A stretch of DNA of 64,000 bases from Corythucha ciliata. Lineage: Eukaryota; Arthropoda; Insecta; Hemiptera; Tingidae. The position numbers and the translations under genes are program-made. Numbering within the stretch: position 1 is the stretch's first letter; the number at the start of each line of letters is the position of its first letter. Below the pieces are notes generated by a model. That model had not been told where the DNA came from, did no database searches, and was given only the letters and a program-made list of their open reading frames with translations. This document shows, piece after piece, positions 24,791 through 36,600 of the stretch. Where the stretch lies: assembly GCA_038030265.1 (NCBI GenBank), contig CM075942.1:51116751-51180750 (forward strand), written 5' to 3'.

Positions 24791-26489
24791 CAGACTCGCG
24801 AAATTATATTGTATACCTAAGAGCTAAAATGGGTCTTTCTTTAACTGAAAAGCTTCTCGCTTTTAAAGCTTTCTAGCTTGAGAAGACAGTTAAGCTTCGT
24901 GGAGTACATACTATTTCTTATTCTACAACAATAAACGCAATAAACAATTTTTAAGCCCCGTTCACTTGCTCTATGTATGCGCTATGTGGAGTCTCCGCTA
25001 CGCAACCAAAAAAATTAATTCCTTCGAAAAATTAAGCATTTTGATAAGTTGCGTTTACTCCACAGGCGCACAGAATACAGGGTGTTTGGGAAGGAATGAT
25101 CCGGATTGAAATATGTTGTAGTACTCGTCAGGGAGGATCAAAAAAGTCACATTAACATAGGACCGCAAATGCTTCGTTTCGGAGATAGAGCCAAATTAGT
25201 GAATTTTTAGCCACTCTCCCTTTTTCCACCAATAAGTCATCGAGATAAACCCATCGTCTAACATAGAACAAAATGAGTGACATTTCTGAAAAGAGCACAA
25301 AATTTGCTTCAAAAATACCTAGTTTTTTCAAGCTAACAACGGCTTTAAGTATCTCATTTGTTATCGAAAGAGGTGAAAATGTTGTTACTGAAATTTTCCG
25401 TTTTTTTCAGCGACGATTTCATCATACTTAATCATGCCACACCATTTGGCGGAAACCGGGGAAAACATGTCCATTTTGTAAGCTTTCAAACGGCTCAAGA
25501 AGATTGGCAATCGGTGCTGTTTTGCCGAGATATCGCGGTGAGCATTCGAAAAGGCAAGGCCAAGTGCTCAAAAACGGGCATGTTGTACCAACAAGAAAAA
25601 AATCGCGTGAAAGGTTCATTGTAATTTATTACTATACGATTCATTTATCAGCCAACATATATGTGGGGATGGATGAAGGATTTGGTTTACCATGGTGCCC
25701 CATAAATTCAAGGGAACAGTTGATACGGCGAGTAGAGGAAGCAGCATTAGTCATCAAGAATCGCAGAACTGAAATTAGAAAAACAAAAAGTCCGTCTCCA
25801 CGAGGGCTACGAAATGTGTTCAAGCTGACGGGGGGATATCTTAACAATTTCTTTGATATTGTTATTAAAGCATTTTTAGAAATAAATTTTATCTCACCAT
25901 TTTACCAGCGTAAGTTATTGGTTTAATTAATTGCCATTAACAGTGAAGGGGTAATGGTTAGAAATTAGAAGACATTGAGACGTTATTCATTCTTCTTGTG
26001 GGATGTGTAGGCTTTATACCTGATAGTCATAAGTCCTATGATGACGGAAGAAGTAATAATTTCCTCAAATTTAATCGTGAAAATGTATTTTAAGTAGTTT
26101 GATTTCCTACAAATTGACCCGCCCTCCTGGAACAACATTTGATTCTCGTTCATTATGCGATAGCTAAAAACTTGATTATATGGAGGGGGGCGCGTGATGA
26201 ATAGTAAGTTTCCGATCAGTTGGTATCAATATGTTGGCTGATAAATGAATCGTATAGTAATAAATTACAATGAACCTTTCACGTGAATTTTTTCTTGTTG
26301 GTACAACACGCCTGTTTTTGAGCACTTGGCCTTGCCTTTTCGAATACTCACCGCGATATCTCGGCCAAAACAGCACCGAATGCCAATCTTCTTGAGCCGT
26401 TTGAAAGCTTACAAAATGGACATGTTTTCCCCGAGTTCCGCCAAATGGTGTGGCATGATTAAGTATGATGAAATCGTCGCCGAAAAAAA
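24601..26489 (+). repeat. 1.89-kb tandem duplication, copy 1
   Basis: It is nearly identical to 26490-28380, with a constant offset of 1889-1891 bp at several anchors. It contains array sequence, the left arm and centre of the element described at 26966-28676, and about 260 bp of its right arm, where it breaks off at a run of A. Confidence -1.
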
Positions 26490-28380
26490 CAATTTTGGTT
26501 CTTTGAAGCTTGCCAACCTCGCAATTTTTACACCCACACAAAAATCAATGTCGTGGCTTTTGACTCACTCGAAAATCAACCTTCGCGGGTTTGGACCATT
26601 GAAATATCAATTACGCGAGTAGGGTATACACGAAAAACAAAATTTCGCGCATGTGCGAGACATTGGTTTTTTAGGTAGGCAGACTCGCGAAATTATATTG
26701 TATACCTAAGAGCTAAAATGGGTCTTTCTTTAACTGAAAAGCTTCTCGCTTTTAAAGCTTTCTAGCTTGAGAAGACAGTTAAGCTTCGTGGAGTACATAC
26801 TATTTCTTATTCTACAACAATAAACGCAATAAACAATTTTTAAGCCCCGTTCACTTGCTCTATGTATGCGCTATGTGGAGTCTCCGCTACGCAACCAAAA
26901 AAATTAATTCCTTCGAAAAATTAAGCATTTTGATAAGTTGCGTTTACTCCACAGGCGCACAGAATACAGGGTGTTTGGGAAGGAATGATCCGGATTGAAA
27001 TATGTTGTAGTACTCGTCAGGGAGGATCAAAAAAGTCACATTAACATAGGACCGCAAATGCTTCGTTTCGGAGATAGAGCCAAATTAGTGAATTTTTAGC
27101 CACTCTCCCTTTTTCCACCAATAAGTCATCGAGATAAACCCATCGTCTAACATGGAACAAAATGAGTGACATTTCTGAAAAGAGCACAAAATTTGCTTCA
27201 AAAATACCTAGTTTTTTCAAGCTAACAACGGCTTTAAGTATCTTCATTTGTTCATCGAAAGAGGTGAAAATGTTGTTACTGAAATTTTCCGTTTTTTTCA
27301 GCGACGATTTCATCATACTTAATCATGCCACACCATTTGTGGAACCCGGGGAAAACATGTCCATTTTGTAAGCTTTCAAACGGCTCAAGAAGATTGGCAT
27401 TCGGTGCTGTTTTGGCCGAGATATCGCGGTGAGTATTCGAAAAGGCAAGGCGAAGTGCTCAAAAACGGGCATGTTGTACCAACAAGAAAAAAATCGCGTG
27501 AAAGGTTCATTGTAATTTATTACTATACGATTCATTTATCAGCCAACATATATGTGGGGATGGATGAAGGATTTGGTTTACCATGGTGCCCCCATAAATT
27601 CAAGGGAACAGTTGATACGGCGAGTAGAGGAAGCAGCATTAGTCATCAAGAATCGCAGAACTGAAATTAGAAAAACAAAAAGTCCGTCTCCACGAGGGCT
27701 ACGAAATGTGTTCAAGCTGACGGGGGATATCTTAACAATTTCTTTGATATTGTTATTAAAGCATTTTTAGAAATAAATTTTATCTCACCATTTTACCAGC
27801 GTAAGTTATTGGTTTAATTAATTGCCATTAACAGTGAAGGGGTAATGGTTAGAAATTAGAAGACATTGAGACGTTATTCATTCTTCTTGTGGGATGTGTA
27901 GGCTTTATACCTGATAGTCATAAGTCCTATGATGACGGAAGAAGTAATAATTTCCTCAAATTTAATCGTGAAAATGTATTTTAAGTAGTTTGATTTCCTA
28001 CAAATTGACCCGCCCTCCTGGAACAACATTTGATTCTCGTTCATTATGCGATAGCTAAAAACTTGATTATATGGAGGGGGGCGCGTGATGAATAGTAAGT
28101 TTCCGATCAGTTGGTATCAATATGTTGGCTGATAAATGAATCGTATAGTAATAAATTACAATGAACCTTTCACGTGAATTTTTTCTTGTTGGTACAACAC
28201 GCCTGTTTTTGAGCACTTGGCCTTGCCTTTTCGAATACTCACCGCGATATCTCGGCCAAAACAGCACCGAATGCCAATCTTCTTGAGCCGTTTGAAAGCT
28301 TACAAAATGGACATGTTTTCCCCGAGTTCCGCCAAATGGTGTGGCATGATTAAGTATGATGAAATCGTCGCCGAAAAAAA
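26490..28380 (+). repeat. 1.89-kb tandem duplication, copy 2
   Basis: Second copy of 24601-26489. The junction is GCCGAAAAAAA followed by CAATTTTGGTTC. Single-base differences in C and G runs separate the two copies. Confidence -1.
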
Positions 28381-28676
28381 CGGAAAATTTCAGTAACAAC
28401 ATTTTCACCTCTTTCGATAAACAAATGAGGATACTTAAACCCGTTGTTAGCTTGAAAAAACTAAGTATGTTTGAAGCAAGTTTTGTGCTCTTTTCAGAAA
28501 TGTCACTCATGTTGTTCTATGTTAGACGTTGGGTTTGTCTCGATGACTTATTGGTGGAAAAAGGGAAAGTGGCTAAAAATTCACTTGCGGCCCTATGTTT
28601 ATATGGCTTTTTGATCCACCCTGACGAGTACTACAACATTTTACAATCCGGATCACTCCTCCCAAACACCCTGTAT
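26966..28676. mobile_element. DDE-type transposon remnant with ~570-bp inverted arms
   Basis: The terminus ACAGGGTGTTTGGGAAGGAA at the left is mirrored by CCTCCCAAACACCCTGT at the right. The arms are about 26966-27545 and 28115-28676. The unique centre holds a C-terminal transposase-like fragment from about 27552 (WGWMKDLVYHGAP, then INSREQLIRRVEEA), which resembles the end of Tc1/mariner-like transposases (a WG-x-K-x-VY block followed by REELxxRI). The catalytic DD(E/D) part is absent. A second, truncated version lies in copy 1 at 25077-26489, frame-shifted at a C run near 25700. Confidence -1.
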
Positions 28677-29457
28677 AATTATGGTTTGAAACAGGATTTG
28701 AAATTTGACAATTCGAAGTTATTCCATGGTTGATAATGTCACTGAACAGCTGATAACCTTACTCAGTTTCAAGCTGCTTCCGTACAGTGAAGAGCGCCTT
28801 CAACGCGAGTACATAAAGCATAGTCCGTAAAAACTACAGAGCCAAAGGCTCTAAAACGCAGTAAAATTCGCGGCGGCAAAATAGTTTAGCTCCTGGGCAA
28901 GAAAAGAGACACTTTTGGGGCTCATTCGCGGCCGTGAAATTCGGTTTCAGTATCATGTAGAATAAAAATGGTTTTCTGGCAAGAAAAATCCGCAAAATTG
29001 TTGATTTAGTGAGCAAAATCCCAAAAATAGGAGCCAGACCTGCGAAAATGTTTCGAAATTGCTGTTTTGAAGGAGTTTGAAATAGGTTAACCCCGCGAAG
29101 TTTGCTGGGAGCTCGGGCCAGAGTTTTTCCCGCTGGGAGGTATTGAAAAAATTGGTTTGGGGTGTTGGTTAAAATGAAGTTAAAATTCTCAGACGTTGAA
29201 GAACCTTCTAGATAGGTCCAGGTACTTCGCGATGATATCGGACAGCACAAGAAAATACAGGGCTAAATCATCGTACAATTTTTTTTTTTTTTTTCAAATT
29301 CTATCGAGAGTTGTACTCTTGGGTCTTCTACACTCTTATTTTTGGGCTCTGGAGTCTCATCAGAAGTCAATGCCTCAGTGCCATGTGTTCTGGTTCCATT
29401 ATAGTTTTATTTTGTGTGACGTAGTCTTGAAACATTTCGACAGCGGTGAGCACGCCT
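28677..29457. other. Stretch without a recognisable gene
   Basis: Only GCGAAATT-like motifs reminiscent of the degenerate arrays and a T run (29279-29294) are visible. A 138-codon minus frame (28834-29250) has no recognisable domain and looks like array translation. Confidence -1.
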
Positions 29458-30360
29458 TCAAGATAAAATGGTCGTCGAGTCCACAACGAAGAATAGGGCG
29501 ATTCTCAAAAACATGTTAAAAGTCGACAAATGCATAATAGACGCAGTAAACACCGGATCCACCGAGATTCGGTCGAGATCTTGAAAAACTACCTGAGCGT
29601 GCGTGATGAATACACCGAAAAATAGTATTATGCCCCCGTACAAACTAATGGCCAGATTGATCAGGCCGAGAAGGCTTTTGGGGTTGATCACCGAGCACAG
29701 GACGAGCGTTGAACTAGAAAATAAGTAAATAATTTTAAGCGGATAGCGCAACGTTTCGTTGAGGTCTTTCGGCGCTACATAAGCCGCTGAGTTGGCAGCC
29801 AGGGCTGATAAGAATGTCCAGAGAGCGGTCTTAGAACAAATGTCAGCACCGAATATCGCCAGCAAGGGCCCCGGTATCAAAGAGTAAGTCATCCAAGCAG
29901 CGACCTTCACGACGGGGTAATCTTGAAGGGCGGGACTTTTTTCCAGGGCTCCGACGAGAAAGTGTAAAAGGGCCGCGGCTGTTAGAATGAGGTGTACGGG
30001 GTAGCGGAAAATTAATTTCATGAATAGCGGACATCGTAGAGCGGCTGTCATAGAAAACATCGACAGAGCGTAGAACAAAACCAAGTGGAAGTACACGCTG
30101 AAAAGTTTGGTGTTACAAGTGGACGATGGCTCAATCGCTTCAGCATCAGCCTCCCCTTTATCTTCGAAATACCACGCTGCGCAAGCTCCGAGACAAAATA
30201 TCACGGAGCTGAACGCTAATAACTTTCCGAAGTACCAAATTACGCTCCCGAGGGGATCCATAGCTGACTGAGTGCGCGATGTGCTTAACCGAAGTATTTT
30301 ACAAGTAAAATTTTGTGTAAGGTTTTTTAAGAATTTGTTAACCTGCTGATGTGTTGGCAA
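29458..30360 (-). CDS. GHITM: GHITM/TMBIM5-like mitochondrial membrane protein, single exon
   Basis: One open frame of 300 codons. The first 33 residues (MPTHQQVNKFLKNLTQ..., basic, with no acidic residue) look like a mitochondrial presequence. About seven hydrophobic segments follow from residue 38. The spacing and motifs align along the length with growth-hormone-inducible transmembrane protein, a Bax-inhibitor-1 family protein of the inner mitochondrial membrane linked to cristae and cation exchange. Examples are APKDLNETLRYPL for the APSEKFLNMGAPL region, SLYGGIILFFGVF for AMYGGLVLFSMFL, and DP...STFNMFLRIALFF at the C-terminus. The aspartate after the YGG segment (LLYDTQ in vertebrates) is replaced (ITHAQV). 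No introns, unlike its neighbours, so a retrocopy or divergent paralogue is possible. Family membership is likely, exact orthology uncertain. Confidence -1.
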   Translation of the reverse strand: MPTHQQVNKFLKNLTQNFTCKILRLSTSRTQSAMDPLGSVIWYFGKLLAFSSVIFCLGACAAWYFEDKGEADAEAIEPSSTCNTKLFSVYFHLVLFYALSMFSMTAALRCPLFMKLIFRYPVHLILTAAALLHFLVGALEKSPALQDYPVVKVAAWMTYSLIPGPLLAIFGADICSKTALWTFLSALAANSAAYVAPKDLNETLRYPLKIIYLFSSSTLVLCSVINPKSLLGLINLAISLYGGIILFFGVFITHAQVVFQDLDRISVDPVFTASIMHLSTFNMFLRIALFFVVDSTTILS

Positions 30361-30624
30361 GGTTCACTATAAAAAAAAGAAGTTCAACATGAAGGTCATG
30401 CGCCTGAAACGTGCGAGAGACGAAAAATATTCACGAATCATATTTGAAGCCCTTCATTAGGAAATACAAACAATTTGCACGCAAAAATGCCACAAATGCA
30501 GTATTTAGAAAATATTAGCGAACTTTGGTTCTTTGAAACAAGATTCTCACGAATTTAAAGCAATAGGAAACAAAAAAGAAATAAAGCACGGGAACCTTCC
30601 ATGTTTGGTCCGGCATCGAGAAGA

Positions 30625-33600
30625 CTAGGCGGCGGAGGACACCAGAGCGCAAACGGTGAATCCCATTTCATCCGGATCCTGCTTCATAATGTCCCTCATG
30701 ACATTAGCCGCGTCCTACATTTTCCAAATTAACAACAGTCATTTTTAAATAATTGTACGAGTATCCTGCTATTACCTCTACTAAACTTTCAGGAGTTGTC
30801 GGTCCGTGGTTGACTGGAAACGCTTTCCGACCGTCTAAAAATACACAAATTATCGGTTTCACAACCATAAAACGTGAATTAAAAACGTTCCTGAACATAC
30901 CCAGTTCGTACAAATCGCCGTCGCTATGAATAAAAGCGACGAAATGATGAATAACAGGATTCTCTTCGCTGGGAACCTCGGTTTGCCCCTCCTTAGCGAT
31001 CGCATTGTGAGTTTCGGCAAAATCGTCTCTCTCGAGGAGAGCTTTGCCCCGGGCCTCGGGGTCCATGTCTTTAGTTTTGTCTATAAAGGCCTTCAGAACC
31101 CCGTCACCAAGGCTGATACTATAAGGACGACATTTAAAAATATCTTAATAAAAATTTGATAAAGGCAGAGCTTACGAGTCTAAATTATTAGCTACGCTGT
31201 GCAGCAGAGCCATTGTTCCACAAGCATTCGAAATGTACTGCTTAACGAAGAAAACATTCTCAGTAATTTTTTGACCCTTGGCTTTGAGTTCTTCTTCTTG
31301 CTTATTTTTGAGTTCCTCGTACTGTTTAACAAATAAAAAAAAATTGGAAATGTTCCCACTTTCCATAATTTTCCAGTTTTAGGGAAGGAGATAGATACGG
31401 GTTGAATTGGACAATACCGAGTAATTTTAAGAAATTGGCTACTTGGTAGAACAATTAATTCAGCAGTCGATAACTACTTTAAATAAGTGGAACAAACCGT
31501 AAAACTGGATAATGCGCATGAGCAGTTATCTGTGCCACTCAGTTCTACAGCGGTGTAAATACACGTTGCATAAAATAAAATACAAAAGAGGATTTTTAGG
31601 AGGAATTCACAACTCCTTTTTCCAGGTTGTTTCTCCGTTCCAGGTCCTCTCCTTCTTCTTTCTTTCGGGAACTAATACAACCTTGTTTGCAGTTTTTTTA
31701 TTTCGTATGGATAAAACAGTAGCCCCTCTTCAGCAGCGTGAACTGCTCAAACAAGTGTCGCGCTACACTTATTGCTTGAAATTTAGTGTCAGACACAAAT
31801 TTCCTTGGTGTAAACACAAACTTCCAGAAAATTGTATCAGAATTTGTACAGTCAATATACATATGTCTGACACTTTACATTTATGTCGAGACACAAGTGT
31901 CGCGGGACCCTTCAGTGTAAACGCACTTTAAGATAATTAAAATTATTGCGTCAACGGTTGAATCAAATTGTAGCAGGGTTAGTAATATGCGTACATTTTC
32001 AGGTATACAAGAGATGCATGGTTAGTAGTATTGACATCTTTCATAAATACAGCAGCGCTCTTGCCGAGCTAAGATGAACTACCCATCTGGGGTAACATCT
32101 GACCGGTGTCACTTGCTTTGTTTTGTTTATTGTGGTCGTGAGAATTAGAATCAGAAAGAAAATTATTGAAGTAAATCCAATTGAAAATTGAAGGATACCC
32201 CAGGTCACATGAGCGCTCGTGTATTTTTGAAAGATGTCAATATGCCTATGTCAATTCTTGCTCAACTTGATGCTGGGTCATAAACACTAATAGCGTTCCC
32301 CATTTGCACAAAATTCTGCATTTGGGCAGTTCATTTCCACCCGTCTTCACTGAATTAAATCATATGTTAGTGGAGAAGACGGGTGGAAATGAATAGCCCC
32401 GTTGCAGAATTTTGTGCAAATGGGGAACGCTATAATTTTCCAAGATAAAAATTTATCATTAGGTCCGTTCCATTGTTTTGCTGGTGCTACACTAGTATAG
32501 AAAACCATGTGATTTCTTTGACTTATTCTGAAAAATTGAATGAAACCAGATGGTTTTCTTCAAAAGTGTAGCACTCGCGAAACAATAGGTCTATTCGTTT
32601 GTCGTCCCGGACTACTCCGAGCAGCACGAAATTTTGCAACCTCGCGGGTTATCATGTGAAATAACGCGAAAAAATAATGAAAGGTTAGTACTTTCAGTGC
32701 TGATAGTGCAGCTCCGGACGACAAACGAATAGACTTAATGGAACGGACCTATTTCGCATACCGTAATTGGGGATGCCATTATTGAAAAGGAGGGATCAAA
32801 ATTGAGGCAAGTCTTCATAAATGGTATGAATGGCTCTAGTATGCATCTCGAGGCTGAAAATTTGACGCAAAGAGGCCGATATGCACGCTACGGTGGGAAG
32901 TGCCAGTTCTATTAACAATGAGGGGCCGAAATGGCGGCAAACTTTCGTGTGTAATTTGAGTACGTAATTTGATGTCGATCAAGTGACGCAAAAGGGCCGA
33001 TCTGCAGGCTTTTATGATTCCGCAGAACTGCACGCTACGGGGGGGGGGGGCGCCAGTTGTAATGACAAGGAGGGGTCAAAATTGAGGCAAATCTTCATAA
33101 ATGGTATGATTGGCTCTAGTATGCATTTTGAGGCTGAACAATTGACGCAAAGAGGCCAATCTGCAGCCTTTTATGAATCTGCAGATCTGCATGCTACGGG
33201 GGGAAGTGTCTGTTCTATTATGTAAATAGAACTACTTACTATTATGTAAGTAGTGTAAATAGTAGTAGTGTAAATGTATGTAGGGTCGAAATTGAGGCAA
33301 ATTTTCACAAATGGGATAATGAGCTGTTGCATGCAATTTAAGGCTGAACGAATTAAGCAAAAGTGATTGATGGAGTGAGTCGCTTATAATTATTGTCTCT
33401 TCAAAATACGATCGGCTATGTTGGCCTATTATTGGTCTACTGTAACTTTTTTTCTATTATAGTCCTATTTTCGTTGAATTACGGAATTTTGGGTGTTTAT
33501 CTGTAGATTTGGGGTGTTAATCTGCAGATGCGAGGTGTTAATCTTGCAGAACTGCGTTTTAGACAGACTCCGGTTAGTAATAGGCGGAGGTGAAAGAGGG

Positions 33601-36600
33601 TTATGGCGGGTTTCACCACCTCGGCTTAAAATTAAGTCGGACTTGAGGGAAAAAATTCATTGCATTTTATGTAAACACCATTAGGGTCCCCCTAAAATGT
33701 TGACTCAGACTATTCAAACCGAAAAATATGCTGACGGGGGTCCAACCGTGCCCAAAATTGGAACGCGCACTCCTCACATTAGTATACCAAGTACAAACCG
33801 GAAGCATTTGCCGCTACGACTCGTATTTCCCCCACTCATCCCCATAGGGCCAACTGTAACCAATGTTGACCGTGGTCTGACCGAGCCCAAACTTGCTACG
33901 CCTACTCAAGGCGTTATATGACTACACAGTCGTACGCACCAGAAGCACTTGCCGCTACGACCAGTATTGGTCGTATCGGCAAACGCTTCTAGTTCGTACT
34001 GGGTACTTATGCCTCGAGTAGGCGTACCAATTTTGGGCTCGGTCGGACCCCGGTCAACATGGTTTTCGGTTTGAATGGTCTGGGTCAACATTTTAGAACT
34101 TTCCGGTGAAATCCACCATTAGTGTTCTAGGGTTAAGAATGATCAGGGTAGTCAGCATTAATTTGCCCTGTTGGTAAAAGTGGGGGAAATACTTGTCCCT
34201 GCGGCAAATGGGAATTCAAGCTATCACTTGGAGCACTGCCGTCTGATAATGAAAAGGGTACTCCTTCGTAGAATTCCTACTGATTTCAATGACAGTGCCG
34301 GGTGTTTTAATTAAATTCGTGGTTTTAAATGTTGATTGAGAGCTCGAAATGAATAAATTTATGTTCTCTGGTTGGAATACTGTATTGCGAGTCAACACAA
34401 GTCAATTTTGCGAGTGGCCATGATGGAAAAAATCCAAGCTTCCAAAAAGAAATGCCTCGGTGGGAATTCCCTCTCCTGAAAAACGCCAGCAACACCCACA
34501 AAACAGTAGGTACATCTGTTTTTTACTCAAATGTGTTTAACTTCCTTACCCAGTGGACTTCAAAGGCGGTTTCGATAGCCACTGTTGGAATAGAAAGTCT
34601 CCTTTATTCTGATAAAAGGGGTGTAAATAATGAACCTCAGGGAAGCTTGGCTTGGTCAAATTTCTGTTCTATAACATTCCCTACTCATTAATGGTCTGGT
34701 AATTTGTTCGTTTTGTGATTGTACTGTTACTCCGAAAAAATGCGCTTAAGGCGGAACTGCAGTGATGTTTCCTTGACCCCCCTCCCTTCATCCCTCGTCT
34801 ACTACTCGGCATACACTTCCTCACCTTATTTCTGCGCCAAAACCTGACTCGTTTTAATCTTCAGGAAATTCCGCATATGCAGTAGTTTTCCTTTTTTGAA
34901 ATAAGTCGAAGGAATATGAGCGTGAAATTACAAGGTAAAAGTTCAAGGCAAATTTAAAGTAACTTCTGGGATGAAATTTGAAAAACGGTTCCGGTCTCAA
35001 CGGTTCCTTGACTCAAAGAACGTTCATAAATACGGACCTAAGTTTTTTTTTTTTTTTATCAAAGTAGCAATTTTTTAAAAAATTAACAGATGTTACCAGC
35101 TCGAAATTGTCTGTTTGCAGACAGATTGAACAATATATTTTTGAACAAAAAACTTACGCGTGTAAAAGGGGCCTTAAGCGGCCCATACGCGTACAATAAA
35201 TATTGCGCAAACTAGGGGTTGTACAATAAAATTGAACGTTTGTGGGTTGCACAATATAATGAACAACCCATTTTTTTTAATCCGTGAACATCTGGAAAGG
35301 AAATATTGTACAGATTTATTGCGCAATAATTATTGTCCGCGTATGGACCCCTTAATAAAGGAACTACTGCATAAATAAGTTTTTATCGCATATTCTTTGG
35401 GGAAAAGTATGTTTGTATCGCTTCGCTCAATTTTAGCGATGGACATGACACGACTTTTGTGGCGTTGCTTCAGTTTTCGCATTAGACCGGGGTCGACTTC
35501 GTCACTTTAAAGTTCTGTTTAGCCTAAAGCTGAGCTTACGAGCCTAAAATCCAATCAAAATTGAGTATTGCACGCCTAGAGTGACACCTGAAGACAGAAC
35601 AATTTGTTCGGGATGGACGATTCACACATGCACTGACAGAAAAAAAAAGATATTAGCATGATTACCTCGAGAAAATGTATGTAATTGTATATCAATACAT
35701 ACTTAGCCATGGAAAACGCCTAGTAGCTCCAACAAAAATAAAAATTGTTGAAGCAACAGTAAAACGAACAAAATCATCACTCAACCCGGCACTTTCGTGG
35801 GGCGATGTTGAGAAAAGAGTACTTTTTCTAGTAGTTCACCCGGAAATCCGCCAGACCTCGTATCCGATTGCTTGAATTCCCAAATGCCCCCGGTTTGTAT
35901 AATACTTGGTGCTCCAGTCAATTTTGGGCCCGGGTAAACCTGTTTTCTGTTTGAAAGTTCTTGGGTCCACATTTTAGGGGGACCCAACTGAACCTTAACG
36001 TAATTGAACCTGAACTGAAACTTTGAGCTGTATCAAATGAAAGCTCATGAATCCTTGTGTTGCTCTTTGATTGGTTACTATTACAAGTTTAAGCTCATAG
36101 CTCACATGAGAAGGCATCTTCACAAGTATGTAAACTTGGCATCACGCTAGTACCTCTCAATTATTCAACTGAGCACCAACTACAGGGGAAGAGGTGTTGT
36201 CAAGATCTCAATTTTAGAAATAGCAGCTCTTTGTCACACGAAATGTGCGGGCATACGGAAAAACGAAAGCTTTTTAGCCCCCTCCTCCTCCTCCTCTTCT
36301 ACGATCAATTTCTGGAGGAAAGGCGTGCCTTGACAATGTATTGACATTTTCACGAGAGATTAATCATTGGGAGCGGAGAGAAAAGTGAGGAGAAAGTGGC
36401 CAAAAGTAAGGCTTTTGTATGTCGGCTAACAAAGGCTAAACAATTGAATGAAAACAGAGGCATCTTGGAGGCCTTCCAGAGGAAAGCATAATAATTTGGG
36501 TAACGCAACATACCTTAGGTGACGTAGGAAACAGAAGAATGAAAGCTATTGCCGGCTGAGGAATGAGACCGAGCATATCAGGGTCCAAGCTTAATACGTC

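Noticed and set aside
28067..28510. A 147-codon minus frame repeated at 26176-26541
   Set aside because: It lies within the inverted arm of the DDE-type element, and the opposite arm encodes the same peptide on the other strand. Translation of repeat DNA.
29458..30360. Bacterial contamination, because the gene lacks introns
   Set aside because: The neighbouring genes are spliced eukaryotic genes on continuous sequence, and the protein has a mitochondrial-type presequence and GHITM-like layout.
32461..32750. Integrated parvovirus terminal repeat, suggested by the three-way fold
   Set aside because: No replication or capsid coding sequence nearby, and similar folds here are better explained by MITE nesting.
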